From positions 682,001-746,000 of the forward strand of contig NZ_CP014944.1 in NCBI RefSeq assembly GCF_001767295.1: a DNA stretch of 64,000 nucleotides. Reading direction: 5' to 3'. Positions 17,864 through 26,516 of the stretch are shown here, in pieces (the stretch's first letter is position 1; the number at the start of each line of letters is the position of its first letter). The position numbers were made by a program, and so were the translations under genes. A model generated the notes under the pieces. That model searched no databases and was not told where the DNA came from. It saw only the letters and a program-made list of their open reading frames with translations. The DNA is from Colwellia sp. PAMC 20917 (GTDB lineage Bacteria > Pseudomonadota > Gammaproteobacteria > Enterobacterales > Alteromonadaceae).

Positions 17864-18919
17864 TTACTGAATAGGTGGAAATTTTATTCTGTCTGATAAA
17901 TGACCGACCGAGCTAACAAAATAATAAGATAGATTCCAATGCATTAGACTCTTATAATTATTATAAGCTAAATAAACACGGCCATTTTCGTCATCAGGAA
18001 ATACTAGTGCAGCCTTAATGTCGACTTTAGGTAAGTGAGTACCATCGGCACGCCTAACACCTAAAGCTTGCCACTGTGCTAAGGTTTTTTCTGTTTTTTC
18101 CCAAGCTTTTAACCAGTTTGCTCGACTACCCGTATTTTTAGGAATAGCCAACGACTTATCGAAATCTGCTGGTAATTTAACCTGTCTACCCCAAGTTAAT
18201 TCGTCGCTCCAACCTTCTTTTTTAAGATAGTTAGCCATAGACGAAAACACATCGTCTAAATTACCCCAGATATCTTTCTTGCCATCGCCATCTCCGTCGA
18301 CCGCAAAAGCAACAAACGAGGTTGGCATAAACTGATTTTGCCCCATAGCACCCGCCCAAGAGCCTTTCATCTTTTCAACACTGATATGTCCTTGCTGAAC
18401 AATAGTTAACGCAGCCCAAAGTTGTTTCTTAAAAAACACTTCACGGCGGCCTTCATACGCAAGCGTGGTTAATGCCGAAATAACATTATAATTACCCATG
18501 ATTTTACCGAAGTTTGTTTCTAACCCCCATAACGCCACGATAAAACGGGGTTGAACGTTATATTCTTTACCAATTTTTGTTAACAAGGGTAAATGTTCTT
18601 TATACAGTGCACGCGCTTTATTAACTTTCCAGTCAGGAACACGTTTTGGTAAATAAGTATCTAAAGTTTCAACAGTTTCTGGCTGAGAACGATCGGCTTT
18701 TACCGCACGCTGGTGAAATTTGACCTGTGAAAAGGCGCTATTAACAAGTGCCGTGTCATAGCCCTTGTCCAGCGCTTCTACTTTGAGTCTGGCAACATAT
18801 ATCTCAAAACCCGCTGCGCTTAGATTTTTTTTTGCCGCTTGAGCAGAGCTAGTTAAACAAAGCAAAATACAACAACTCATTAGCACACTATATTTTTTAA
18901 TATCAAAGCAAAACGACAT
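17864..18919 (-). CDS. Lytic murein transglycosylase, MltB/SLT_2 type
   Basis: A 351-residue periplasmic enzyme expected to cleave peptidoglycan glycan strands with anhydro-muramyl formation. The N-terminus is a hydrophobic signal (MSCCILLCLTSSAQA). The catalytic glutamate lies in ALWGLETNFGKIMGNYNV, followed by GAMGQNQFMPTSF and DGDGDGKKDIW, typical of the MltB group. No separate C-terminal peptidoglycan-binding domain is seen. The start is taken at ATG 18919, which follows AAGGAG by 7 bases; the longer frame to 18940 would overlap the end of ycgL. The close spacing with ycgL suggests cotranscription. Confidence 0.88.
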   Translation of the reverse strand: MSFCFDIKKYSVLMSCCILLCLTSSAQAAKKNLSAAGFEIYVARLKVEALDKGYDTALVNSAFSQVKFHQRAVKADRSQPETVETLDTYLPKRVPDWKVNKARALYKEHLPLLTKIGKEYNVQPRFIVALWGLETNFGKIMGNYNVISALTTLAYEGRREVFFKKQLWAALTIVQQGHISVEKMKGSWAGAMGQNQFMPTSFVAFAVDGDGDGKKDIWGNLDDVFSSMANYLKKEGWSDELTWGRQVKLPADFDKSLAIPKNTGSRANWLKAWEKTEKTLAQWQALGVRRADGTHLPKVDIKAALVFPDDENGRVYLAYNNYKSLMHWNLSYYFVSSVGHLSDRIKFPPIQ

Positions 18920-18929
18920 GTAACACTCC

Positions 18930-19220
18930 TTAATCATCATTGTTATTTTTTATTTTCATTTCCGTTTTATGTTGGTCAAGTAAGTTTTCTATGGGTGGTG
19001 GAAGCTGTAAGTAAAAGCCTTGCTCATTTAAATTTGCTTTTACTTTTTCAATGTCTGCTAGTGCCAGCTTTTCTTTTTTTGCTAAATTCATCACAGTAAC
19101 AAGTGTTGGCGTACCAAAAATTGACATCAAGGGTGCCGGTACTGATGAGAAATCATTACGTTGTTTAACAAAAAGATATGTTTGCGCTTTTTTAGTACTT
19201 TTATAGATGGTACACAGCAT
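18930..19220 (-). CDS. ycgL: YcgL domain protein
   Basis: A 96-residue cytoplasmic protein of the small YcgL family. Family features are the N-terminal MLCTIYKSTKKAQTYLFV, FGTPTLVTVMNL and a C-terminal GFYLQLPPPIENLL. The function is not established. As in other gammaproteobacteria it sits directly downstream of rnd. Confidence 0.88.
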   Translation of the reverse strand: MLCTIYKSTKKAQTYLFVKQRNDFSSVPAPLMSIFGTPTLVTVMNLAKKEKLALADIEKVKANLNEQGFYLQLPPPIENLLDQHKTEMKIKNNNDD

Positions 19221-19272
19221 ATAGTAGACCTATGTTTTTAGTTGTAGTGTTTTAAAATGTCTAATAGACAGT

Positions 19273-20412
19273 TTATTTAAAATCATTTTTAGCGAATAAA
19301 TTTAATTGCTCACCGAACAAGGTTTTACGCCAGCCCGATAATATATCAATTGATTCACTATACTCGGGCGCATTATGTAATTTAAAATGCCATGACAAAA
19401 ATTGATTAATTTGTTTTTTCGAGGCTAAATTTTCAGGAGTAAGTTCAGCGTTTAGCGCTTGTTCAGCGACAAAGTTTTTCACTTTCTTAAAGATTTGTTT
19501 ATAACCCGGATATTCATCAAGACGAAAAATTTTCTCTGGGTATTGACCACAATCTTCTTGCTCAGCCTTTTTTAAAACCATCAACATTGTTTTGCCCTTG
19601 TGGCGAACATCAAGCATTTCGACGCCTTCAAGGTTGGCCATAACCGCAACGTTATCAGGGTTATGAACCGCTAAAGCAAATAAGGTGTGATCTTTGGCAA
19701 TGAAGCCTATCGGCATATCACGACTCTTCGCTTGCTGAAAACGCCAACTGGCTAAGTGTTGCAAGATGTAGAGTTGCTTGGCGCTGAGTTTCCAGCTTAA
19801 CTTGATATTACGATATAATTTACTTTCATCGATAGGCGTAAATTTTTTCTCTATCAGTAAATCACTTTCTTCCTGCGCAGCATCGAGCCAGCCTTTTTGC
19901 TCAAGTTCATCACGAATACGCGGGTAAAGTTGAAATAGATACTCGACGTCTGCTTGCGCATAATCAAGCTGTTTAGCACTTAAAGGACGCTTCATCCAAT
20001 CGGTTCTTGACTCTGACTTATCAACTTCTATATCAAGATAATGGTTGACCATTGCGGCATAGCCCATTGATAAACCATGACCAAGAAACGACATCATTAT
20101 TTGACTGTCAATTAAGTTAACCGGACGACAATTTGCCGCAGTCAGAAAAACTTCTAAGTCTTCTGAGCAAGCATGCAGTACCTTGCAAATTTTTTCATCG
20201 GTTAGTAGCTGCCAAAAGGGTGATAAATCATCTATCGCAACGGGGTCAATTAACGCTAAATTTTCCCCGTCGTTCACTTGAATAAGACCTAATTTAGGAT
20301 ACAAGGTACGAGTACGAACAAATTCGGTATCTATTGCCAAAAAGTCTGCTTGCGCAAGTTTCTGACAAAGTACAACCAATGAGGCATGATCTTCTACGTA
20401 AGTTTTATTCAA
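19273..20412 (-). CDS. rnd: Ribonuclease D
   Basis: The 379-residue 3'-5' exoribonuclease trims tRNA precursors and other stable RNA 3' ends. The DEDD nuclease domain shows FLAIDTEFVRTRTLYPKLGL (first two acidic ligands), LIDSQIMMSFLGHG and the third motif LDYAQADVEYLFQLY with its tyrosine. An HRDC domain follows at about 210-290 (QLYILQHLASWRFQQAKSRD). Length is as in E. coli (375). Confidence 0.95.
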   Translation of the reverse strand: MNKTYVEDHASLVVLCQKLAQADFLAIDTEFVRTRTLYPKLGLIQVNDGENLALIDPVAIDDLSPFWQLLTDEKICKVLHACSEDLEVFLTAANCRPVNLIDSQIMMSFLGHGLSMGYAAMVNHYLDIEVDKSESRTDWMKRPLSAKQLDYAQADVEYLFQLYPRIRDELEQKGWLDAAQEESDLLIEKKFTPIDESKLYRNIKLSWKLSAKQLYILQHLASWRFQQAKSRDMPIGFIAKDHTLFALAVHNPDNVAVMANLEGVEMLDVRHKGKTMLMVLKKAEQEDCGQYPEKIFRLDEYPGYKQIFKKVKNFVAEQALNAELTPENLASKKQINQFLSWHFKLHNAPEYSESIDILSGWRKTLFGEQLNLFAKNDFK

Positions 20413-20464
20413 GTTTATCCCTTAAAAAATTAATGACAGCTTATGCAACAATATCAACAAAAGA

Positions 20465-21325
20465 CTAACGGCGACGACGCGTTGCTTGTTGACTTCTTTG
20501 TTGATGTTTTTTCACTGAGCGGCGAATACGACGGCTTTTGGCATTATCCATCACTTTTTCGTCCACTTTAACTTTGCTTTGTGTTTCAACAGGCAAACCC
20601 ACTAATTTACGGTAGTAATTGACTTCAGGTAAAGCTAACTCAGTCCAACCACCATTAGGTAATTGTCGTTTCATTTCCATATCGCCATAGCGCACACGAA
20701 TTAGACGGCTGACTTGAACTTCTTGGCTTTCCCATAAACGGCGAACTTCACGGTTACGCCCTTCTGAAAGTACCACATGAAACCAATGATTACGCCCTTC
20801 ACCACCTTTGTAAGTGATCTTTTGAAACTTCGCCGGTCCATCTTCCAATTTAACACCCGCACGCAATGTTTGCAGCATGGCTTCATTGACTTCGCCAAAA
20901 ACACGCACTGCATATTCACGTTCAACTTTTTGTGAAGGATGCATTAAGCGATTAGCAAGCTCGCCATCGGTGGTAAATAACAACATACCCGAAGTGTTAA
21001 TATCTAATCGACCAACAGCAACCCAGCGACTATTCTCTAGTGGCGGTAAACGATCAAAAACCGTTGGACGCCCTTCAGGATCTTTACGGGTACACATTTC
21101 GCCTTCGGGCTTGTTGTACATAATGACACGACATAAATCGTCTTCTTTAGGTTTTAACTTAACGATGTGACCATCAAGACGAATTTGCTCACTTCCTTCG
21201 ATGCGATCCCCTAAAAAAGCGGTTTTTCCATCAACACTGATACGACCAGCACTAATGAAGGTTTCCATTTCACGGCGTGAACCTTTACCGGCACGGGCAA
21301 GGACTTTTTGTAATTTTTCAGACAT
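20465..21325 (-). CDS. rluB: 23S rRNA pseudouridine 2605 synthase
   Basis: A 286-residue RsuA-family enzyme with an N-terminal S4 RNA-binding domain ([19 protein letters not shown]) and the catalytic motif [20 protein letters not shown] containing the essential aspartate. The C-terminal end is very basic ([20 protein letters not shown]), as is common in RluB. RluB rather than RluE/RluF is inferred from this tail and from its conserved position beside scpB. It modifies the peptidyl-transferase region of 23S rRNA during ribosome assembly. Confidence 0.93.
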   Translation of the reverse strand: MSEKLQKVLARAGKGSRREMETFISAGRISVDGKTAFLGDRIEGSEQIRLDGHIVKLKPKEDDLCRVIMYNKPEGEMCTRKDPEGRPTVFDRLPPLENSRWVAVGRLDINTSGMLLFTTDGELANRLMHPSQKVEREYAVRVFGEVNEAMLQTLRAGVKLEDGPAKFQKITYKGGEGRNHWFHVVLSEGRNREVRRLWESQEVQVSRLIRVRYGDMEMKRQLPNGGWTELALPEVNYYRKLVGLPVETQSKVKVDEKVMDNAKSRRIRRSVKKHQQRSQQATRRRR

Positions 21326-21435
21326 GGCTTTAACTCTCTTTACGTCAGTAACTTCACGGTGTTTTCCGCTACGTTGCTGTCTCTAAAATAAATAGTGTTT
21401 GTATATTTTTATTAATACGGGTGCTGTTGCTATAA

Positions 21436-22017
21436 CTAAACCAATGCTTGCAAAGGTTTATCTATAGCGCCTAAATCAGCCATAGGCAATAATTCGGGTA
21501 ACTGGCTTAATGAAGTTAATGAAAAATAATCTAAAAATGCTTTTGTGGTCGCATATAACGATGGCCGCCCAGGCACTTCTTTATTACCAACCACTTTCAC
21601 CCAGTTTCTTTCTAATAATGTTTTCATTATATAACTACTTACCGCTACTCCGCGAATCTCTTCAATTTCGCCGCGGGTTATTGGCTGTTTATAAGCAATA
21701 AGGGCAAGCGTTTCTAAAAGTGCTCGCGAATACTTAGGCGTTTTTTCTTTGGTGAGCTTAGCAACAAAAATAGCTAAGTCTTCATTAAGCTCACTAATCG
21801 TTTCAAATCGGTAACCTGAAGCAACCTGCACCAAGTTAACCCCTGAATTTTTATATTTTATCACCAATTCACCAATGACATCACGAATTTGCTGGTGATT
21901 TAGCTGATAATTAACTAATAACTCTGTTTTTATTTGCTTAACACTCAAAGGTCCATCACTAACAAAAAAAGCCGCTTCAATAAGTTTAGCTATTTTTATT
22001 TTTTCAACAGTTGTCAT
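21436..22017 (-). CDS. scpB: Segregation and condensation protein B
   Basis: The 193-residue kleisin partner has two winged-helix domains; hallmarks are ALLETLALIAYKQPITRGEI and the GRPSLYATT stretch. With ScpA it forms the regulatory part of the SMC-ScpAB complex that organises chromosomes. The start is taken at ATG 22017, overlapping the scpA stop by four bases (ATGA); the frame extends upstream to 22065 but only inside scpA. Coupled translation with scpA is expected. Confidence 0.92.
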   Translation of the reverse strand: MTTVEKIKIAKLIEAAFFVSDGPLSVKQIKTELLVNYQLNHQQIRDVIGELVIKYKNSGVNLVQVASGYRFETISELNEDLAIFVAKLTKEKTPKYSRALLETLALIAYKQPITRGEIEEIRGVAVSSYIMKTLLERNWVKVVGNKEVPGRPSLYATTKAFLDYFSLTSLSQLPELLPMADLGAIDKPLQALV

Positions 22018-22856
22018 ACGGGTAAACGCACTCTTAATTGACCAAAAATGGTAGTTTGTACACATTCTATCAAACTTTCTTTGATCAACTCTAAAATAGC
22101 TAAAAAAGTTACCACAACACCTTGTCTGCCCTCAGCGACTGTAAACAAAGCGCTAAATTCAACAAAAGCTGAGCTATTTTCGGCAGCACACTTTAACTGC
22201 GCTAATATTGATGACATCCGCTCTCTGGTTGATAAAGATTCTTTTTCTATATGGTGATGTTCGAGTGCTTTGGTACGTTTAAGTACTCCTTGTAAAGCAC
22301 TAACAAGTTCACTTAAGTCGACATCAGCCTGAAAAACGGCGGCTTGAAAATCTTCAGATAATTCAACATTCCCTTGAAAAAAATCACGTTCAAGACGAGG
22401 AATTTGATCAAGTTGTTGTGCAGCACTTTTGATCACCTCATATTCTTGTAAACGACGTACTAATTCGGCACGTGGGTCTTCATCCTCATCAACTACCGCT
22501 TGTTTTGGTAATAATAAACGTGACTTTATTTCCATTAAAATGGCAGCCATGACTAGGTATTCGGCCGCTAATTCCATTTTAATTTCTTTCATCAATTCAA
22601 TGTATTGCATATATTGTGTGGTAATGGGCGCAATAGGCATATCTAGAATATCAAATTTTTGCTTACGAATAAGGTAAAGCAATAAATCAAGTGGTCCTTC
22701 AAATGACTCTAAAATAACCTCTAAGGCATCAGGCGGAATAAATAAATCTTTTGGCTTATTAACCACCACTTCACCACGGATCAATGCCAGCGGTAATACT
22801 TGCTGAACCATCTCTCGTGGCATAGTTTTTTCTTTTGAATTAGCGGGCTGACTCAC
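22014..22856 (-). CDS. scpA: Segregation and condensation protein A
   Basis: The 280-residue kleisin bridges the SMC heads. Family hallmarks are FEGPLDLLLYLIRKQKFDIL, the AAEYLVMAAILMEIKSRLLL helix and a C-terminal winged helix (GVVVTFLAILELIKESLI). It is encoded immediately upstream of scpB, and the order with rluB and the yciO/rnm genes is that of other Alteromonadales. An in-frame ATG at 22823 is an alternative start. Confidence 0.93.
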   Translation of the reverse strand: MSQPANSKEKTMPREMVQQVLPLALIRGEVVVNKPKDLFIPPDALEVILESFEGPLDLLLYLIRKQKFDILDMPIAPITTQYMQYIELMKEIKMELAAEYLVMAAILMEIKSRLLLPKQAVVDEDEDPRAELVRRLQEYEVIKSAAQQLDQIPRLERDFFQGNVELSEDFQAAVFQADVDLSELVSALQGVLKRTKALEHHHIEKESLSTRERMSSILAQLKCAAENSSAFVEFSALFTVAEGRQGVVVTFLAILELIKESLIECVQTTIFGQLRVRLPV

Positions 22857-22883
22857 TCGTTATTAATCCATAATAAGTTGTAG

Positions 22884-23504
22884 TTATTCAAAAGGGCTTG
22901 GGTCGCCTTCACCGACTCGAATAACTTTCACTTCATCATCAGAAAAATCAATGACGGTGGTTGGGTGCTCACCCAAGTGCCCACCATTAATGATTAAATC
23001 AACTTGGTGCTCTAAAATATCGCGAATGTGCTCAGGGTCATACTCTGCTCGTTCTTCACCCGGCATAATTAGCGTTGTCGACATAATAGGCTCTTGCAGT
23101 TCAGCCAGTAAGGCTTGCACTATGGCATTATCAGGCACCCGAATACCTATGGTTTTTCTTTTCGGATTTAATAACCGTTTAGGTACTTCTTTTGACCCTT
23201 TAAAGATAAAAGTATAAGGGCCTGGGGTATTACTTTTTAATAACCGATAGGCGCTGTTATCAACACGGGTATACTCAGATAATTCAGATAAATCACGGCA
23301 CACTAAGGTGAAATTATGATCTTTATCGATATTTCGGATATTACAAATACGTTCAAGCGCTTTTTTGTCGCCGATATGACAACCTAAAGCATAACCTGAA
23401 TCGGTAGGGTAAACGATAACACCACCTTGTTGGATAATGGCCGCCGCTTGCTTCATCAAACGACCTTGCGGATTATCTGGGTGTACATAAAAAAACTGAC
23501 TCAT
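22884..23504 (-). CDS. yciO: YciO-type Sua5/YrdC domain protein
   Basis: A 206-residue protein of the YrdC/Sua5 superfamily, whose best-known members make threonylcarbamoyl-adenylate for tRNA t6A37. The ATP/threonine pocket region GGVIVYPTDSGYALGCHIG and SNTPGPYTFIFKGSKEVPK fit the YciO branch rather than TsaC. YciO is thought to have related but weaker or different activity, so no definite reaction is assigned. Confidence 0.9.
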   Translation of the reverse strand: MSQFFYVHPDNPQGRLMKQAAAIIQQGGVIVYPTDSGYALGCHIGDKKALERICNIRNIDKDHNFTLVCRDLSELSEYTRVDNSAYRLLKSNTPGPYTFIFKGSKEVPKRLLNPKRKTIGIRVPDNAIVQALLAELQEPIMSTTLIMPGEERAEYDPEHIRDILEHQVDLIINGGHLGEHPTTVIDFSDDEVKVIRVGEGDPSPFE

Positions 23505-23538
23505 AAATTTTCTCCACTAAGATGTTGATGTTAATTTC

Positions 23539-23574
23539 GGTGTTACTTTAGGTGTTACTTTAAGTGTTAATACG
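23539..23574. repeat. 12-base tandem repeat between yciO and rnm
   Basis: GGTGTTACTTTA occurs twice in a row (23539-23550, 23551-23562) and a third, degenerate copy (AGTGTTAATACG) follows. It lies in the 133-base gap between the two genes; nothing shows a function. Confidence 0.6.
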
Positions 23575-23637
23575 ATTATTAAGCTTACTATTTTTTTATA
23601 ACTAGCTCGGGTATACCTATCTTACTCACTTAGTAAC

Positions 23638-24522
23638 TCACTTAACGGCGTTAGACCAAAGATCCCAAATGGGTTTCACCTGATCGGGCATACGTAAATT
23701 ACGACCTAAATCACTCCATCGCGTTGGATAATGAAAGTCTGAGCCCATAGATGCATGTAAATCATATTCTAAACAAAAGCTTAGCATTAATTTTCGTTGT
23801 TCGTTAGCCATTTGCGGTAATACTATTTCTAAGCCATCACCTTTTGCGGCTTTAAACTGCACCACTAAGCGGCGTAACCATTTGGTTGATAAGTCATATC
23901 TAACCGGATGGGCAATCACCGCATTACCACCGGCGTGATGAATAGCGGCAATCGCTTCTTCAATAGAACACCAGTTGGGCTTTACAAACGCGCGTTGGCC
24001 TTTGCCAATGTATTTATCAAAGGCTTTTTGCATATGATCAACATGGCCTTCTTGCAATAATATTTTAGCAAAGTGTGCCCGCGTTATAGAGCCTTGCCCT
24101 GCAAGTTCTTTCGCTTGCTCGTAGATGCCAGAGAAGCCACATTTGGTGAGTTTTTCACCCATGGTGGTGGCACGTAATTCTCTTGCTGCTTGCTGGCTGG
24201 CAATTAACGTTTGTAATTGTTCATTATTTTCATCGATGTTTAAGCCAACAATATGAATTTCAAAACCATGCCAGCTGGTTGATATTTCGATGCCATTGAT
24301 AATGGTTAATGGATGATTTTTTTCTAGAATATAATCTTTAGCTATAGATAAACCTTTAAGCGTATCGTGATCGGTAATAGCTAAAACATTCAATTGGAAG
24401 TTAACCGCCCGTTCAACAAGCTCTTGCGGCGTCAGTGTTCCATCAGAACATTTTGTATGACTGTGCAAATCGACCCGTAGGCTATAATAATCAGCTAAAT
24501 CAGAGGTTGACAATACAGTCAT
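23638..24522 (-). CDS. rnm: RNase AM, PHP-domain 5'-3' exonuclease
   Basis: A 294-residue PHP phosphoesterase (formerly YciV/TrpH). Metal ligands are visible in LRVDLHSHTKCSDGTLT, LAITDHDTLKGL, NAVIAHPVRYDLS and GSDFHYPTRW. The E. coli orthologue matures 5' ends of ribosomal RNAs and degrades short oligonucleotides. The frame opens to 24675, but the first 51 codons lie antisense to the trp leader peptide and attenuator; ATG 24522 (MTVLSTSDLADYYSLR) is therefore chosen. The gene is divergent from the trp operon, as in many gammaproteobacteria. Confidence 0.92.
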   Translation of the reverse strand: MTVLSTSDLADYYSLRVDLHSHTKCSDGTLTPQELVERAVNFQLNVLAITDHDTLKGLSIAKDYILEKNHPLTIINGIEISTSWHGFEIHIVGLNIDENNEQLQTLIASQQAARELRATTMGEKLTKCGFSGIYEQAKELAGQGSITRAHFAKILLQEGHVDHMQKAFDKYIGKGQRAFVKPNWCSIEEAIAAIHHAGGNAVIAHPVRYDLSTKWLRRLVVQFKAAKGDGLEIVLPQMANEQRKLMLSFCLEYDLHASMGSDFHYPTRWSDLGRNLRMPDQVKPIWDLWSNAVK

Positions 24523-24582
24523 AATCGGTTCTTCTATAGGGGAATTAATTGCTAAGGCAATTTTACTGAGATGAAGACAATA

Positions 24583-24639
24583 ATGATACAAGTAAAACAA
24601 ACTATTTCGATGAATTGTTGGTGGCATAAATCTGCATAA
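24583..24639 (+). CDS. trpL: trp operon leader peptide
   Basis: An 18-residue frame, MIQVKQTISMNCWWHKSA, has two adjacent Trp codons near its end, followed directly by a competing-hairpin region; compare [14 protein letters not shown] in E. coli. A GAAG purine stretch precedes the ATG. An internal ATG at 24610 would give MNCWWHKSA. A dyad (AATTGC 24547-24552, GCAATT 24557-24562) just upstream lies between the divergent rnm and trp starts and could be a control site. Ribosome stalling at the Trp pair would release the antiterminator. Confidence 0.85.
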   Translation: MIQVKQTISMNCWWHKSA

Positions 24640-24716
24640 GTGGGTTGTGATGTTTACTTGTACGTAAAAATTCAAAAAGCCTGCTTATTTCATAATGAGT
24701 GGGCTTTTTACTTTTT
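24640..24716 (+). promoter_or_regulatory. trp attenuator with antiterminator alternative
   Basis: The terminator stem is AAAAAGCCTGC (24674-24684) with GTGGGCTTTTT (24699-24709), 11 pairs including two G-U, followed by ACTTTTT. Right after the leader stop, GTGGGTT (24640-24646) can pair instead with AGCCTGC (24678-24684), using three G-U wobbles. It closely copies the 3' terminator arm, as expected of an antiterminator segment. This is the classical trp attenuation layout, read by eye without folding. Confidence 0.85.
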
Positions 24717-24749
24717 AGCTCAAAGCTAAAGTACTATGGCGAGAAAAAC

Positions 24750-24812
24750 ATGATTATTACGCGCGTTAAAAGTTGGTTTATATGGTGGCTATTGCCTATT
24801 TATGCAGGTTGA
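24750..24812 (+). CDS. Second Trp-rich mini-ORF upstream of trpE
   Basis: A 20-residue frame, MIITRVKSWFIWWLLPIYAG, with three Trp in five residues, lies after the attenuator and ends 39 bases before trpE. GGCGAG precedes the ATG by 6 bases. There is no GC-rich terminator between it and trpE. It could be a second, translational Trp sensor, a leftover leader, or chance; its hydrophobicity also allows a tiny membrane peptide. Confidence 0.45.
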   Translation: MIITRVKSWFIWWLLPIYAG

Positions 24813-24851
24813 CCATTAATTTAAATTAGACGTTAAAAGCTAGGAAAGAAT

Positions 24852-26516
24852 ATGAATCATCAGAATACGCTTACCATAGATAAGCAAACTGGCAGTGTTA
24901 CCACACTATCAGAAACCGTTAAATATCAGACCGATCCCCTGGCGATATTTCACCAGTTAAGCCAAAACAGCGACAATAACTTATTATTAGAATCGGCTGA
25001 AATTGATAAAAAACATCAATTAAAAAGCTTATTACTTACCGATGCGGCATTAAAAATAACCTGTCATGGTAATCTTGTTACGTTTGAAGCGTTAACAAAC
25101 AATGGTCAATCGGCGCTTGAGTTTGCGCAACAGCATTTAGCTGAACACGCTACGTTAAGCGTTAAAGATAAAACACTTAGCGCCATTTTCCCTGAACTGA
25201 CTCAACAACTGGATGAAAAATCGCGCTTACTCGCTATTAATCCTTTTCAAAGTTTACGCTTATTTAATAAGCTTAAAAATAGCAACAATCACCCTTTTGC
25301 GATATTTTTAGGTGGAGTCTTCGCCTTTGATATGATGTCGATGACCGAGCAATTACCGACAGTAAGCCAAGGTGATAATACCTGCCCAGACTTCGTCTAT
25401 TATTTGGCTGAAACTGTTGTGATTATCGATCATGAAGCGCAATCAACTGAAGTTATTGGTAATATTTTTTCAGGAGAAGCGGCCAATCATAATCTAGTGA
25501 CAATTCGTCAACGGTTAGCCGATATAAAAAATATTTTGGCCCAACAATATATTGCTCAAGAAAGACCTTATGACAAGCCGATTGAAAAAAGTGAAGTTAG
25601 TAGCGACATCTCAGATCAACAGTTCTGTGACACGGTTAATCAGTTAAAAGAAAATATTCGCGCCGGTGATATTTTTCAAGTGGTACCTTCTCGTACCTTT
25701 TCGCTAAAGTGCTCAAACACCTTAAATGCTTACAAAGCGTTAAAGCAAAGCAACCCTAGCCCTTATATGTTTTACCTAAAAGACAGCGAATTTTGTATTT
25801 TTGGTGCTTCTCCAGAATCTGCATTAAAATATCAACATAAAAATCGTCAAGTAGAAATTTATCCCATTGCCGGAACTCGTCCGCGCGGACTTAATAAAGA
25901 CGGTTCAATTTCACTTGATTTAGACAGTCGTATTGAACTTGAATTACGATTAGATAAAAAAGAATTAGCCGAGCACACTATGCTGGTTGATTTAGCCCGC
26001 AACGATATTGCCCGCGTTAGTCAAGCAGGTACTCGCTATGTTGCTGACTTATTAAAAGTTGACCGTTACTCTCATGTTATGCATTTGGTCTCTAGAGTTT
26101 GTGGCACCTTAGCGCTTGACCTTGATGCCCTGCACGCTTATCAGGCTTGTATGAATATGGGCACTTTATCGGGAGCCCCAAAAGTAAAAGCGACACAATT
26201 AATTCGAGAAGTAGAAGGCAAACGTCGAGGGAGTTATGGCGGCGCGGTTGGCTATTTAACCGGTGACGGTGAAATGGATACCTGTATTGTTATCCGCTCT
26301 GCTTTTGTTAAACACGGTATAGCGCATGTTCAAGCAGGTGCCGGTGTTGTTTACGACTCAGATCCTCAGTCAGAAGCCAATGAAACCAAGCAAAAAGCAC
26401 AAGCGGTCATTAATGCCATTCAACATGCAGAACTTTTCACTGTTGAGATCACTGCCGCTCCGAGTAGCGACAGCGCTAACCTAAACAATCCGTGCAAGGA
26501 GAGTAATCATGCATAG
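24852..26516 (+). CDS. trpE: Anthranilate synthase component I
   Basis: The 554-residue chorismate-using subunit makes anthranilate with glutamine-derived ammonia supplied by TrpG. The LLLESAEI stretch near residue 45 matches the tryptophan feedback site. The catalytic core includes NPSPYMFYLKD, the PIAGTRPRG motif with the Ala that separates TrpE from PabB, DLARNDIARVS and MGTLSGAPKVKA. Length is usual for the gammaproteobacterial enzyme. It overlaps trpG by eight bases. It starts the trpEGD(CF)BA operon behind the attenuator. Confidence 0.96.
   Translation: MNHQNTLTIDKQTGSVTTLSETVKYQTDPLAIFHQLSQNSDNNLLLESAEIDKKHQLKSLLLTDAALKITCHGNLVTFEALTNNGQSALEFAQQHLAEHATLSVKDKTLSAIFPELTQQLDEKSRLLAINPFQSLRLFNKLKNSNNHPFAIFLGGVFAFDMMSMTEQLPTVSQGDNTCPDFVYYLAETVVIIDHEAQSTEVIGNIFSGEAANHNLVTIRQRLADIKNILAQQYIAQERPYDKPIEKSEVSSDISDQQFCDTVNQLKENIRAGDIFQVVPSRTFSLKCSNTLNAYKALKQSNPSPYMFYLKDSEFCIFGASPESALKYQHKNRQVEIYPIAGTRPRGLNKDGSISLDLDSRIELELRLDKKELAEHTMLVDLARNDIARVSQAGTRYVADLLKVDRYSHVMHLVSRVCGTLALDLDALHAYQACMNMGTLSGAPKVKATQLIREVEGKRRGSYGGAVGYLTGDGEMDTCIVIRSAFVKHGIAHVQAGAGVVYDSDPQSEANETKQKAQAVINAIQHAELFTVEITAAPSSDSANLNNPCKESNHA

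Noticed and set aside
24523-24675. Longer start for the PHP-domain RNase gene
   Set aside because: The extension is antisense to the trp leader and attenuator and is not homologous to family members; ATG 24522 fits.
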